A stretch of 64,000 bases of DNA, taken from the NCBI GenBank assembly GCA_021202275.1, contig JAJQDI010000026.1:72169-136168 (forward strand), in the 5' to 3' direction. Position 1 is the first letter of the stretch; every line of letters starts with the position of its first letter. The position numbers and the translations under genes are program-made. Under the pieces are notes generated by a model. It saw nothing but the letters and a program-made list of their open reading frames with translations. It did no database searches and was not told the origin of the DNA. Source of the stretch: Bacteroides sp. GTDB taxonomy: Bacteria; Bacteroidota; Bacteroidia; Bacteroidales; Bacteroidaceae. Below are positions 25,750-35,530 of this stretch, piece by piece.

Positions 25750-26874
25750 ATGAAAAGACTTTGCTTTACCGCCTGCCTGTGTATGGGGATGCTTGGAGCC
25801 TCCATACCTCTTTCGGCTCAGTATGTGTATCACGACGCGTCTGTATTTCCTGTCTGGGGCAAAGCCACCCCGGAAACCTCTGACCGCTATGCCCGGTTGC
25901 CCGATTCTCTGGAGCTGGTAAGCCGTGCGCCGCTGTGGAATCTGTCCAGGAACAGTGCCGGATTGTCCGTCCGTTTTCGCTCCGGCTCCACGGCTATCGC
26001 CGTGCGTTGGGAATTGCTGTTTGACAACCACATGAACCACATGACCGATACAGGTGTCAAAGGGCTCGATCTGTATTGCCTGGAAGGAGAAGAGTGGAGA
26101 TTTGTCAACAGCGCCCGTCCGCGGGGGAAGAAAAATCAGACCGTCATTATCTCTTCCATGGAACCACAGGAGCGGGAGTATATGCTCTGTCTGCCTCTCT
26201 ACGATGGTATCTTGTCGCTGGAGATCGGTGTGGACTCTCTGGCCACCCTTGATCTTCCGGCTATCGAATGGCCCCGGCGGCACAAGCCTGTCGTCTTCTA
26301 CGGCACCAGTATTTTACAAGGGGGGTGTGCCTCATGTCCCGGTATGGCCCATACTCATATTCTGTCCCGGTGGTTCAACCGCGAAATGATCAATCTCGGG
26401 TTCAGCGGCAACGGACAGTTAGATAAGGAGATCGCTCCTGTGATAGCCGGTGTGGATGCCTCGGTGTTTGTCCTGGACTTTGTGCCAAACGCCACAGTCG
26501 AACAGATGGAAGAGCGTATGGAGGATTTTTACCGTGTCATCCGCGAAAAACATCCCTCCACACCCATTCTGTTTGTCGAAGATCCGGTATTTACCCATAC
26601 CCGCTACGACAGACGCATAGCCGAAGAGGTGAACAGAAAGAATGAAACCCTGCGGCGTATCTTCGCTGCCCTGCGGGAGCAAGGTGAGAAGCATATCTAC
26701 CTTTTGCCTTCGGAGCGAATGATCGGTACAGACGGAGAAGCCACAGTAGATGGAATCCATTTTACGGATGTCGGGTTTATGCGCTACGCGGAACTTCTCC
26801 GGGAGGTGTTGTCTCCCTGGCTTTCAGACGATGAACCAGGCGATAGCAAAGCGGGGGAAAGTATGATTTACTGA
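25750..26874 (+). CDS. Secreted SGNH/GDSL-type esterase or lipase
   Basis: 374 aa from ATG 25750 (signal peptide MKRLCFTACLCMGMLG..AQ). Residues 20-170 form a beta-sandwich as in two-domain carbohydrate esterases (CE2-like); the rest is an SGNH hydrolase with Ser in VFYGTSILQGG, Asn in NLGFSGNGQL and the Asp-His pair in DGIHFTDVGFMRYAE. Such enzymes deacetylate polysaccharides or esters outside the cytoplasm. Substrate not predictable. ATG 25729 is an alternative start seven codons upstream. Confidence 0.88.
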   Translation: MKRLCFTACLCMGMLGASIPLSAQYVYHDASVFPVWGKATPETSDRYARLPDSLELVSRAPLWNLSRNSAGLSVRFRSGSTAIAVRWELLFDNHMNHMTDTGVKGLDLYCLEGEEWRFVNSARPRGKKNQTVIISSMEPQEREYMLCLPLYDGILSLEIGVDSLATLDLPAIEWPRRHKPVVFYGTSILQGGCASCPGMAHTHILSRWFNREMINLGFSGNGQLDKEIAPVIAGVDASVFVLDFVPNATVEQMEERMEDFYRVIREKHPSTPILFVEDPVFTHTRYDRRIAEEVNRKNETLRRIFAALREQGEKHIYLLPSERMIGTDGEATVDGIHFTDVGFMRYAELLREVLSPWLSDDEPGDSKAGESMIY

Positions 26875-26931
26875 TATACCCCTGTTCAGATGGAAAGGGT
26901 TCCGTTTCATTGTAGGGCATATTTTATCTGA

Positions 26932-27064
26932 GATCAGACAGAAGAACAAAAGAACATAAAAGAGTTATAAGTTTGAAGTGATGAGTGATGAGCTACTACT
27001 CATCACTTGTAGATAGGTGTCATTCTATACATTCTATCTTTCTTCTTATGATCATCCGTCTGAT
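26932..27064. repeat. Inverted-repeat element, AGACAGAAG family, copy 4 (rearranged)
   Basis: Left arm ATCAGACAGAAGAACAAAAG (26933-26952) is intact; the right arm is eroded to ATCCGTCTGAT. The interior contains an AAGTTTGAAGTGATGAG segment of the AAGTTTTAAGT family. It is followed at 27079-27106 by half of an AGACGCACG hairpin element, so two repeat families are joined here. Confidence 0.7.
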
Positions 27065-27078
27065 AAAAAGTATATCGC

Positions 27079-27106
27079 TGAGACGCACGCCGTGCGTCTC
27101 TACAGG
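27079..27106. repeat. Solitary AGACGCACG hairpin
   Basis: GAGACGCACGCC and GTGCGTCTCTACAGG form one end of the hairpin-ended element, with no partner end. It lies between the SGNH gene and the convergent efflux operon and may act as a bidirectional terminator hairpin. Confidence 0.7.
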
Positions 27107-27161
27107 TGGATGATAACATGTAAATACATATCTTTCCAATCGTACATCCGTACATCGTAAA

Positions 27162-28406
27162 TTATTTCTTTTCTCTCTTTGCCTTCAACTCCCGGTGGCG
27201 TTCAATCAGATGCAGGCGGCTTTTCAGTATCTGCCAGCGGTACACCACGCAGGTAGTGATGAAGTACACTCCTGCCTGTAGCCACAGTGCCTGGTATTCC
27301 CAGCACACTTCATGTAAAGTGGCTCCCATGTTGTTGATCCGTACAAAGCCATTGATGCCGAAGGTAGAAGGGAACAGCCAGGAGAAATATTTCCAGAAGG
27401 CAGGGACCGCGCTTCCCGGCCACGAGATCCCGGAGATGAACATCAGCGGTACGGAGGTAAACACAAAGATCAGCATGCACGTCTCCCGGTTGCGTATCGT
27501 GATGGAAGCAGTCATCGCGAAAAAGATACACGCCGCCAGATAGGGCAACAGGAAGAGGATCAGGTCACCGGGTAGTCCGATCTGGTTGAGCCGGAAAAAG
27601 TGAGGCACCGCGCACAACACATACACCGCTACGATGGAATATACCATGTAATAGCTCAGCCCTTTCCCCAGAACGATCCGCAGGGTGCCCCGGTAGTGAC
27701 GGTTGATCGGCACCAGATCCTTGAAGCGGTTCTTTTCCCGCGCCGTGCCCGCCGCCAGGCCAATGCCCAGTAACAATGTTTGCTGCACCAGCAGGATCAG
27801 TACCGCGGGCAGCAGAAAAGCAGCAAAACCGTTGGTCGGGTTAAACATGGCCACATCCTTGTATTCGATCGGGTATCCCGTCACCTCATCTTCACGCCCG
27901 GTAGAGTTGCTCGCCCGTCTGATCCGGATCTCTTTGTTCATCTCCAGGGAAACCGCCGTATTGGCAAGCAATATACTTTTATAATACAGCAGTCCACTCA
28001 TGTCGCAGTAGATACTCACCTGTGTCTGCTTTCCCTGCGCGATATCGTCGTTGAAGTGAGACGGAATGTAGATGATACCATACGCTTTGTGCTCCCTCAT
28101 CCATTGCCTGGCCTCCTCCATGTCGCTGCACCAGGAAACGATCTGTATATCCGGTGTGGCATCTACCCGTCGCAGGTAGTCGCGACTGGCAGCAGTACGC
28201 GAGTGGTCCACAGCCACGGCAGGTACCTCCCGCACCGTCTCGTTGGTATAGATAAACGCGTATAGCAACGGATACACCAGGGGCACGATCACGAAAAAGA
28301 TCAATACCCCCTGATCGCGGAAGGTCGTTCTGAACTCCTCCCTCCATATATAGAACAGGTCACCTATTCCCTGTTTCACCTTGTCTCTGAACGTAAGCTC
28401 TTTCAT
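27162..28406 (-). CDS. ABC-2-type transporter permease
   Basis: 414 aa. Membrane segment near residue 35 (VLIFFVIVPLVYPLLYAF), a periplasmic domain of about 150 residues, then five C-terminal membrane segments including FLLPAVLILLVQQTLLLG; typical of YhhJ/YbhS-type (ABC2_membrane_3) permeases. Last gene of the TolC operon; its ATG is 3 nt after the stop of the preceding permease. It has no ATPase domain and the operon encodes none. Exports an unknown hydrophobic or toxic compound or an envelope component. Confidence 0.87.
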   Translation of the reverse strand: MKELTFRDKVKQGIGDLFYIWREEFRTTFRDQGVLIFFVIVPLVYPLLYAFIYTNETVREVPAVAVDHSRTAASRDYLRRVDATPDIQIVSWCSDMEEARQWMREHKAYGIIYIPSHFNDDIAQGKQTQVSIYCDMSGLLYYKSILLANTAVSLEMNKEIRIRRASNSTGREDEVTGYPIEYKDVAMFNPTNGFAAFLLPAVLILLVQQTLLLGIGLAAGTAREKNRFKDLVPINRHYRGTLRIVLGKGLSYYMVYSIVAVYVLCAVPHFFRLNQIGLPGDLILFLLPYLAACIFFAMTASITIRNRETCMLIFVFTSVPLMFISGISWPGSAVPAFWKYFSWLFPSTFGINGFVRINNMGATLHEVCWEYQALWLQAGVYFITTCVVYRWQILKSRLHLIERHRELKAKREKK

Positions 28407-28409
28407 GGA

Positions 28410-29591
28410 TTAAGGTACGTATTTGTAATAGATCAGTGCCTCCTTCAGGCGATGCACCACCAGGAAGGGCAACAGGATAAACACCAGCAAAGCCACGTAA
28501 TTGAACCAGGAATAAACCATATCGTATCCGTTCAGCGCCTGGTCTACATAGATCAGGAAATAATGCCGCAGCGGAAACAGGTTGCTCAACGCCTGCAACA
28601 CCGGGTGCATGGCCATCACCGGAAAAGAGAATCCCGAAATAGAGAACGAGACCACTCCCCAGAGCGACGCGAAACTCAGTCCCAGGCGCAACGTCGGCAG
28701 CACCCCGATCATCACAATGCCGCAACTCTGCGAAGCAAGTACCAGCAGCAAGGTAGCCAGGATCATCGGAAAGATACCGCTGTTGCAGGGAAAATCCAGA
28801 ATGCCATAGAGATAGACATTGTAAAAGATCCCCATCAGGAAAAAGACAGCCGTCTGTGGCAGGAACTTCCCCACCAGGGCGATATAGATCGAGTTGTTGC
28901 CCATGCGCAGCCATTCCCGGGCCGTACGCTCTTTGATCTCTACACCGATGGAGAAAACCGTCACCATAAAGATCATCAGCATCAGTACACCCGGCACCAG
29001 CGTATTGCACAGGTAAACCGAGTAGTTGAGCCACGGATTATTCAGCGCGTGCGTGTCGATCACGATCGGTTGCAGCAACGCCATAGCCTGCTCTTCTGTA
29101 GCCCCTTGGGCCAGCATCACCGACCGGCCTGCCGAACCGGCAGCCAGTTCACCCATCATTTTCATATCCCGGAACAGCAGCGAACCAGCGATCAGGTAGG
29201 AGTTGTTGGTATAAAAAGAGAGCGTCGGCTGTTGCTGGGTCTGCGCCTGCTGCGACAATCCTTTCGGAATGTAAAAGAAACCATAGATCTCTCCCTCCTG
29301 CATGGCAGACCGCGCTTCGCCTACACTCCCGTAGTGCGCCACGATAGCCGTTTGCTGAAAAGCATCCAGGTTGCGCAAGATATTCCGCGAGGTAGAGGTG
29401 TTGTCCAGGTCTACCGCGCCTACCGGCAGGTGGGTGGGTAGTCCCGAATCCATCAGCGTAGTGAAGAAGAGGTAGCAGAACAGCGGGGCAATCACCATGC
29501 AAAACAGGTAAAGCGGACGCGAGATCAGACGGCGGCACTCACGCGCCATCACATTCCTCAAGGCAATATGTTTCTTCTCCCTTCTTCTCAT
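28410..29591 (-). CDS. ABC-2-type transporter permease
   Basis: 393 aa, paralogous to the next gene (same layout: one N-terminal membrane helix at about residue 30, extracytoplasmic domain with VGAVDLDNTSTSRNILRNLD, and five C-terminal helices). The two probably form a heterodimeric channel. One base separates it from the membrane-fusion gene stop. Located between HlyD-like protein and the second permease. Confidence 0.87.
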   Translation of the reverse strand: MRRREKKHIALRNVMARECRRLISRPLYLFCMVIAPLFCYLFFTTLMDSGLPTHLPVGAVDLDNTSTSRNILRNLDAFQQTAIVAHYGSVGEARSAMQEGEIYGFFYIPKGLSQQAQTQQQPTLSFYTNNSYLIAGSLLFRDMKMMGELAAGSAGRSVMLAQGATEEQAMALLQPIVIDTHALNNPWLNYSVYLCNTLVPGVLMLMIFMVTVFSIGVEIKERTAREWLRMGNNSIYIALVGKFLPQTAVFFLMGIFYNVYLYGILDFPCNSGIFPMILATLLLVLASQSCGIVMIGVLPTLRLGLSFASLWGVVSFSISGFSFPVMAMHPVLQALSNLFPLRHYFLIYVDQALNGYDMVYSWFNYVALLVFILLPFLVVHRLKEALIYYKYVP

Positions 29592-29592
29592 T

Positions 29593-30582
29593 TCATTTCC
29601 GGATGATCACAGACATTCCCGGGCGCAGTCCTTCGATCTTCTCTACCGGCAATGCCCGTACCTCGAATGTTTTCAGGTCGAACTGTCCGGTTGTCTTGGT
29701 CGCTTTCCAGGCAGCATACGTGCCCAGGTCTTTCAGGTAGTATACTTTCAGGCGCACGGTACGGTGGTCAAGCGCCGGAACAAACGCTTCGAATTCCGCT
29801 CCCAGGGGCAGGTCGCCCAGCAGGTCTTCCCGTACGTTGAAGGTGGTCCACATATCGTCCAGTATGGCAATGTTCATAATGGGTGCTCCCGTACCTACCA
29901 GTTCACCCAGGGAAGGGAATATCTCAGACACTTCGCCCGCTGTCTGGGCAATGAGGTAGGTCTCCTTCAGGTAAGATTCCACTTCGGCCACCGCGCCCCG
30001 CGCTCTCTCCACCGTTGCCGCGGCTGCCATCTTATCTTCACGCTCGGCTCCGTTCACCGCCATGTCATACTGGGCCTTCGCCGCTTTCTCGGTGGCCACG
30101 GCGGCATCCCGCTGGGCTGTGATCTCGTCCAGTTTCTGGGCGGGCATCACCCCTTGTTCGTGCAGGTTGCGTATACGTGTATAGGATTTCTGCGCGACCT
30201 CTACACCCGCCTTCGCCTGTTGCCACATCTCATACGCGGCTTTGATCTGTTCCTGCCGCGCCCCTTTGATGGCTTTCTGGTTCTGTGCCTGCGCCGCGGC
30301 TTCGGCAGCCAGTGCCTGTTCCAGTTTGGCCTGCACGTCCGGGGCTTCCAGAATGGCCAGGGTATCTCCGGCATTCACCCGGTCTCCTTCCCGTACCCGT
30401 AGCTCCCGGATACGTCCCGGAACTTTGCTCGACACCCGGTATTCGGTTACCTCTGCCTGTCCCTGTATCATCTCCGGACCTTTCCGGAGCATGAAGAACC
30501 CTACCAGAGCTACCAGGGCAATCACCCCCAGCAGCGTAAGGAAGGCCAGCAACATATTACTGTTTTGTGATCTTTTGTCCAT
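29593..30582 (-). CDS. HlyD-family membrane fusion protein
   Basis: 329 aa. One N-terminal anchor (LAFLTLLGVIALVALVGFFM), lipoyl half-motifs split by a long coiled coil (KVPGRIRELRVREGDRVNAG; residues 75-190 rich in Ala, Gln, Lys, Glu), then a beta-barrel. It bridges the inner-membrane permeases and the TolC-like channel. Second gene of a four-gene operon. Confidence 0.92.
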   Translation of the reverse strand: MDKRSQNSNMLLAFLTLLGVIALVALVGFFMLRKGPEMIQGQAEVTEYRVSSKVPGRIRELRVREGDRVNAGDTLAILEAPDVQAKLEQALAAEAAAQAQNQKAIKGARQEQIKAAYEMWQQAKAGVEVAQKSYTRIRNLHEQGVMPAQKLDEITAQRDAAVATEKAAKAQYDMAVNGAEREDKMAAAATVERARGAVAEVESYLKETYLIAQTAGEVSEIFPSLGELVGTGAPIMNIAILDDMWTTFNVREDLLGDLPLGAEFEAFVPALDHRTVRLKVYYLKDLGTYAAWKATKTTGQFDLKTFEVRALPVEKIEGLRPGMSVIIRK

Positions 30583-30654
30583 AATCTATGCAATTGTATG
30601 ATGGATGGTTTGTTTCATAAGAAGTATCGGTACCTGTTCAGTAGGCAGTTGTCC

Positions 30655-32109
30655 TTACCTGAGTGTACCCATGGCTCTGTCCAGATAGATTTCCGTGAGC
30701 TTCACATCAATCTGCGCGTCTATCTTTTCCGAGTGTGCAGATAGCCAGGTCGTATGTGCTTCGAGTACATTACTGGCAGGGATCACTCCCTCTTCAAATC
30801 CCAGGGTGGCATACCGCAGGTTCTCGTTGGCCTTCTCCATGTTCTTTTCGGCCATGATCAGGGTTTTTGTAGCTTCCTGCACCTGATAGGCCGATTGGCT
30901 CACCTGCAGTTCGATCTTTTCCCGGGCATCCTCCAGCTGGTAACGGGCGATGTTGGCTTCGGCTTTGGCCGCTCTCACTTTGTATGTCCCTTCTCCCCAG
31001 CTCCAGATCGGGATCTGCACCATCACCCCGGCGCCCCACCTGCCACGGAATTTATTCTCCAGTCCGTTGTAGGCACTGGGGCTGGTAGCGATGTAGTTTC
31101 CGGTCAGCGCTACCGTAGGCAGATGTTCGGAGCGGGTCACATTCACCTTCTGGCGGTAGATGTTCCCGGCCAGTTCCAGGCTGCGCAGTTCGGGCCGGTT
31201 GGCAAAAGCGGTTTCTACATCTGCTCCGGCCGGCCGCTGACGCACGGGCAGGTTGTCCATCGCCTCATCGGCCAGGTAAAGTGGTGTGTGCAGGTCCAGT
31301 CCGCAGATCTGGCACAGCAGCATACGTGCCAGGCTCAGACCGTTGTCTACCTTGGTCAGCGTCATTTCCGCTTCATTCACCTTCACCTTCACGCTTAGCC
31401 CGTCGGCCCGGGTAGCTACCCCTTCCCCGATCAGTTTCTCCATATCGCTGTCCATCTTATTCAACAGTGCCAGATATCCCTCGGCGAGTTTTTTCTTGTG
31501 TACCAGCGAAACCACCTGCCAGTAGGCCTGATCGGTGCTGAGGATCACTTCCTGCATATCCGTTTCGTGCTGCTCACGCGCCAGCTCTTCCGTGTAGCGG
31601 CTGATCTTGTTGTAGGCGCGTATCTTTCCACCCATATAAATGGGCTGGGTCAGCGTGATAGCGCCTACGTAGATGTTGCGGGTATGGGTCTGTAACGCGT
31701 CTACCAGGGAACCCCCGATGCCGTCTAAGGCAGCCGGCAGCGTGCTCCCAAGCGAACTCATCAGCGGAGCCAGGTCCGGATATTGAGCCACTACCGATTG
31801 GGCAAACTCCCCGATGCTTCCCTCCATATGTGTGCCCAGCCCGTTGAGCGCGTCTTTCTGATGGTCGCTCAGTAGGGAAATATTCTTCTGGGAATGCAGA
31901 TAGGCACCTGTCCCGGAGAGGTGGGGCAGATAATTGGTGAAAGCCGCTTTTTTCTGGTAATGGGCAGCCTGGATCTTTTCCGTACCGATCTTTAGCTCTT
32001 TGTTGTTGGCGATGGCCAATGTACGACAACTATCCAGCGTGAGTATCTCCTGTGCTGTCAGGGAAGAGAGAGAAAAGGATAGCAGTATCAGAGGAAACAG
32101 TTTTTTCAT
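30655..32109 (-). CDS. TolC-family outer-membrane efflux protein
   Basis: 484 aa. Signal peptide (MKKLFPLILLSFSLSSLTAQ), two OEP repeats with long amphipathic helices (LDSCRTLAIANNKELKIG; YQVQEATKTLIMAEKNMEKA) and strands with GAITLTQPIYMGGKI. It forms the exit duct of the pump. First gene of the operon; promoter at 32237. Confidence 0.93.
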   Translation of the reverse strand: MKKLFPLILLSFSLSSLTAQEILTLDSCRTLAIANNKELKIGTEKIQAAHYQKKAAFTNYLPHLSGTGAYLHSQKNISLLSDHQKDALNGLGTHMEGSIGEFAQSVVAQYPDLAPLMSSLGSTLPAALDGIGGSLVDALQTHTRNIYVGAITLTQPIYMGGKIRAYNKISRYTEELAREQHETDMQEVILSTDQAYWQVVSLVHKKKLAEGYLALLNKMDSDMEKLIGEGVATRADGLSVKVKVNEAEMTLTKVDNGLSLARMLLCQICGLDLHTPLYLADEAMDNLPVRQRPAGADVETAFANRPELRSLELAGNIYRQKVNVTRSEHLPTVALTGNYIATSPSAYNGLENKFRGRWGAGVMVQIPIWSWGEGTYKVRAAKAEANIARYQLEDAREKIELQVSQSAYQVQEATKTLIMAEKNMEKANENLRYATLGFEEGVIPASNVLEAHTTWLSAHSEKIDAQIDVKLTEIYLDRAMGTLR

Positions 32110-32236
32110 CGTATCTTGTACATTATGAATGTGATAATCGTGATTGTACTGCTCTGAACGCAGTGGCGGCAGGAAAGAGTGATCTTTTTGCCGGGTTAGT
32201 CAGTTTACATTGTATATAATTGCATAAACAACAATG

Positions 32237-32267
32237 CAAATATAGAAGGCTTTGTGAAAAGTGCAAA
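32237..32267 (-). promoter_or_regulatory. Promoter of the TolC efflux operon
   Basis: Minus strand: TTTG (32267-32264), 19 bases, TATATTTG (32244-32237). The 5' leader is about 120 nt. No regulator gene is adjacent. Confidence 0.75.
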
Positions 32268-32920
32268 ATGTTTTAACTGTTTTTAAAAAGGTTCTGTTCG
32301 CAACCGGTAAGCCGACATGGCAGAAACCATAAATAGGTTGGTAAAGGAAGATAGGAGAGACGTGAAAACGATTTTTCCCGGAGGATGTTGCTTGTACGGA
32401 AAATTCAGTGAGCCACAACCTGTTTGCCGGAGCAGAGAATCCGGTTTTATACGTCATGCGTATCCGACGGATCGTCTACATTGGATAAAAGGCTCCGTCT
32501 CTGGTGGACTTCTTACTTATAGCTAAATTATTGTTTTTTCCATCCATATAGGAAATGGAACATCAAACATTTTAAATGCTATTTCCCGACAAGCATGTGT
32601 GTCATTCTGAAAAGATACCCATGTGTTCCGCGAATTATATATCTCTACTTTCCTGTTATAAAATTTTCCGGATTTGATAGGGTAGTTCCTGACTATATAT
32701 AATTGTCTGAATGGTAGAGTGGTCTCTTCTTGGATTTACGTGCTCCGGAGATATATGACTCTTACTTTGTTGGAAGTACATCACGGAGACGCACGGCTGA
32801 TGTGCGTCTCTACAGGTATATGGGACATTAGTAGGTTCGCAGATGGAGATACATGAGAGCTGAACGGAACATTTTACATATTCGATCGTAAATCCGTAAA
32901 CGACTTTACCCTCCGGAAGA
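32268..32920. other. Gene-poor spacer with a solitary AGACGCACG-type hairpin
   Basis: No supported gene; the 69-codon frame at 32317 has no features. At 32786-32816 a hairpin GAGACGCAC..GTGCGTCTCTACAGG (interrupted by GGCTGAT) is a lone end of the hairpin-ended element. TTTACGATT-type words lie at 32881-32900. Confidence 0.5.
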
Positions 32921-33796
32921 TCAGTTCAGGGTAAACCGTCCGGAGCCGATGAGTGTGTGTTCTGCGAAGATATCTACGCGGTATTCTCCGGCATAGAGAA
33001 ACTCTTCCACATCCCAGTATACCACTACCGATTGTTCTTCGCCGTCGTATTCGATGTATTTCTTGATCGAATAGGGCAATGTACGGTTTTCGTAGGTGAA
33101 GGTATGTGCCGCGTTCTTGGTGAGCGCGTCGTTGTCCGGTTTCAGGATACGTACATATAGCGTACGTTCACCGGTTTGTGCGGTGATGTTTTTGACAATC
33201 GTAAAACTGATGTCTAAGCGGGCCACGTCTTTTACCTTTTTCGCAGATCTGCCCCGTTTGTTTTTAGGGTCGATACGGATATTCGTAGCGTCCAGTTGCG
33301 CGGCCAGTGTCACCTGCTTGCCCAGGTCTTCTTTCTCTCTGGAGAGCGTGTTGGCCCGCTGAGCCGCGTCCTGATACCTGCGGGTCACGTCTGCGATCTG
33401 TTGCTGCTGTTGCTGGGTGACCCGGTTGAGTGAATCTATCTGGTTGATGTAGCTCACCATTACCTCCCGCAGCGTAGACAATTCTTTTTTCAGACGGCGT
33501 ATCTCGGCAGCGTTGCTGCTCTTTACGGTACGCAGTTCTTCCAGCAGGCGTTGTGTCTTGAGTTGCTCTTCTTCCAGCAACCGCCCCAGAGAGTCGTTCG
33601 TTACAGTGATTTTCAGCTCGTCGTACTGATGTACAAAGCGTGTATATTCCTGTTCCAGATCCTCTTTCTCCAGTTGGTACAATTCCGTAATGGCACGGGA
33701 CTCTTTTTTTTCTGAAATGAGTAACCAGGTTATTGCGATGATGGCAACAACCAGTACGGCTACAGCCGCTACTAATGCGGTATTCTTTTTATCCAT
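32921..33796 (-). CDS. Membrane-anchored coiled-coil protein of unknown function
   Basis: 291 aa. A single membrane helix at residues 8-27 (ALVAAVAVLVVAIIAITWLL), then a coiled coil of roughly 120 residues (35-160) with QQQQQ at about 127, and a C-terminal beta-rich domain of about 110 residues (FTIVKNITAQTGERTLYVRI, YWDVEEFLYAGEYRVDIF). The layout suggests a periplasmic rod with an adhesive or partner-binding tip. Conserved-looking protein of Bacteroidales; I do not know its function. Confidence 0.8.
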   Translation of the reverse strand: MDKKNTALVAAVAVLVVAIIAITWLLISEKKESRAITELYQLEKEDLEQEYTRFVHQYDELKITVTNDSLGRLLEEEQLKTQRLLEELRTVKSSNAAEIRRLKKELSTLREVMVSYINQIDSLNRVTQQQQQQIADVTRRYQDAAQRANTLSREKEDLGKQVTLAAQLDATNIRIDPKNKRGRSAKKVKDVARLDISFTIVKNITAQTGERTLYVRILKPDNDALTKNAAHTFTYENRTLPYSIKKYIEYDGEEQSVVVYWDVEEFLYAGEYRVDIFAEHTLIGSGRFTLN

Positions 33797-33824
33797 AATG
33801 TCGAGTTTGTGCGGTAATGCGCTG

Positions 33825-33854
33825 CAAAAATAATGTTTTCACTTGATAGTCAAA
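33825..33854 (-). promoter_or_regulatory. Promoter of the coiled-coil membrane protein gene
   Basis: Minus strand: TTTG (33854-33851), 18 bases, TATTTTTG (33832-33825), 28 nt before the ATG. Confidence 0.65.
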
Positions 33855-34141
33855 CAAACTGTTAGGTTGTTTTATGAAATATCCTTTCATCTGCTTCTTC
33901 CGGATATCCTCTGAGTAGCTGTTCGGATTTTGATTTCGTCGATCCCTGCGTTGCCCTGTCTCCTTGTTTTTGGAGTTCAAATACCTTACTGGTATCACCC
34001 TGAACACATAACTGACTAAACATCATTCTGAATAAAGAAACAAGAAACCTCCTGACAGCTACTGAGAAGGGTTGTCTCTTCTACCCCTGTGTGTAAGTTT
34101 TCCGTGAGATCCACGGCAGAGGCGGGCTGCATGGGAAAAGG

Positions 34142-34190
34142 CTCTGCATATGGTTTCCGGAAAATGGCTTTCCGGAAACCGTATGCAGAG
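34142..34190. other. 22-bp inverted repeat upstream of mdh
   Basis: CTCTGCATATGGTTTCCGG (34142-34160) and following AAA pair with TTTCCGGAAACCG..GCAGAG (34169-34190): 22 base pairs with one T/G wobble and a 5-nt loop ATGGC. No T-run on either side. The rest of 33860-34290 holds no gene. Confidence 0.6.
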
Positions 34191-34294
34191 GCAAAGCGGG
34201 AAGGGGATTCCGGTTCCTTACCGGGTGGTATGACCGAAATGTAGCTTTAACTAAATTTATTATGGAAAAAATTCTTTAATCTGGATTATCGTTG

Positions 34295-34302
34295 TATTTT
34301 TG
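34295..34302 (+). promoter_or_regulatory. -7 element of mdh
   Basis: TATTTTTG, 104 nt before the ATG; no good -33 box at the expected distance (TTTAAT only). Confidence 0.5.
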
Positions 34303-34406
34303 TACCCTCCGGCAACAGATATTCCCCTCCGGTACGAAGAGGCGTTTCCGGAAGAAGTGTATATAGAGAACGAAACACTATATTAAACAAAAAAACCTAA
34401 AGATTT

Positions 34407-35348
34407 ATGTCAAAAGTAACCGTAGTAGGCGCAGGTAACGTAGGAGCTACATGTGCAAATGTTCTTGCGTTCAATGAAGTGGCAGACGAAGTGATCATGC
34501 TCGATGTGAAAGAGGGTGTATCGGAAGGCAAAGCGATGGATATGATGCAGACAGCACAGCTGTTGGGATTCGATACCACACTGGTAGGATGCACCAATGA
34601 TTACGCGCAGACAGCAGACTCGGATGTGATCGTGATCACTTCGGGAATCCCCCGCAAACCGGGAATGACGCGTGAAGAATTGATCGGTGTGAATGCCAAT
34701 ATCGTAAAGAGTGTGGCAGAGAGTGCTTTGAAATATTCTCCGAACGCGATCGTTGTGGTGATCTCCAATCCGATGGATACGATGACGTATCTGGCTCTGA
34801 AATCACTGGGACTGCCCAAAAACCGCATCATCGGTATGGGTGGCGCGCTCGACAGCTCCCGCTTCAAATACTACCTGTCGCAGGCACTGGGCTGCAACGC
34901 CAATGAAGTAGAGGGTATGGTGATCGGTGGACACGGAGATACAACCATGATCCCGCTGGCACGTCTAGCCGCTTACAAAGGAACTCCGGTGAGCGAGTTG
35001 CTGAGCGCGGAAAAACTGGAAGAAGTGGTACAGGCTACCATGGTAGGTGGAGCTACACTCACCAAATTGCTCGGAACTTCCGCATGGTATGCGCCGGGAG
35101 CAGCCGGAGCTTACGTGGTAGAATCGATCATCCACAACCAGAAGAAACAGGTTCCCTGTTCGGTATATCTCGAAGGAGAATACGGCGAGTCGGATATCTG
35201 TATCGGTGTTCCGGTGATCCTGGGTAAGAAGGGTATCGAAAAGATCGTTGAACTGAAACTCACAGACGACGAAAAAGCGAAGTTCACCGCCAGCGCGCAA
35301 GCCGTACGTCAGACCAACGAAGCGTTGAAAGAAGTAGGAGCGCTTTAA
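34407..35348 (+). CDS. mdh: Malate dehydrogenase
   Basis: 313 aa, of the LDH-like type found in Bacteroidetes and Chlorobi. NAD site VTVVGAGNVGATCANVLA, substrate arginine loop GIPRKPGMTREELIGVNA, SNPMDTMTYLALK, and the catalytic His in VIGGHGDTTMIPLARLAA. Oxaloacetate to malate, part of the reductive branch to fumarate and succinate in fermentation. Monocistronic; an AGACGCACG element is inserted between its stop and its terminator. Confidence 0.96.
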   Translation: MSKVTVVGAGNVGATCANVLAFNEVADEVIMLDVKEGVSEGKAMDMMQTAQLLGFDTTLVGCTNDYAQTADSDVIVITSGIPRKPGMTREELIGVNANIVKSVAESALKYSPNAIVVVISNPMDTMTYLALKSLGLPKNRIIGMGGALDSSRFKYYLSQALGCNANEVEGMVIGGHGDTTMIPLARLAAYKGTPVSELLSAEKLEEVVQATMVGGATLTKLLGTSAWYAPGAAGAYVVESIIHNQKKQVPCSVYLEGEYGESDICIGVPVILGKKGIEKIVELKLTDDEKAKFTASAQAVRQTNEALKEVGAL

Positions 35349-35370
35349 GTCTGTATCCTGCTCCGGTTCC

Positions 35371-35524
35371 CTGCAGAGACGCACGGCGTGCGTCTCTGCA
35401 TACCGAATGGGAAGGCATACCTATACCATATGAGGTACATCTTTTTGTCGGACGTACATCGCGGAGACGTACGTCCCTTTATTGGACATGCACCGCGGAG
35501 ACGCACGCCGTGCGTCTCTACAGG
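35371..35524. repeat. Hairpin-ended intergenic element, AGACGCACG family, copy 3 (inverted orientation)
   Basis: Left end CTGCAGAGACGCACGG then CGTGCGTCTCTGCA (35371-35400), right end AGACGCACGCCGTGCGTCT with CTACAGG at 35498-35524. The interior is the reverse complement of copies 1 and 4 (GCATACCGAATGGGAA; CACCGCGGAG). About 154 bp. Confidence 0.85.
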
Positions 35525-35530
35525 CAAATA

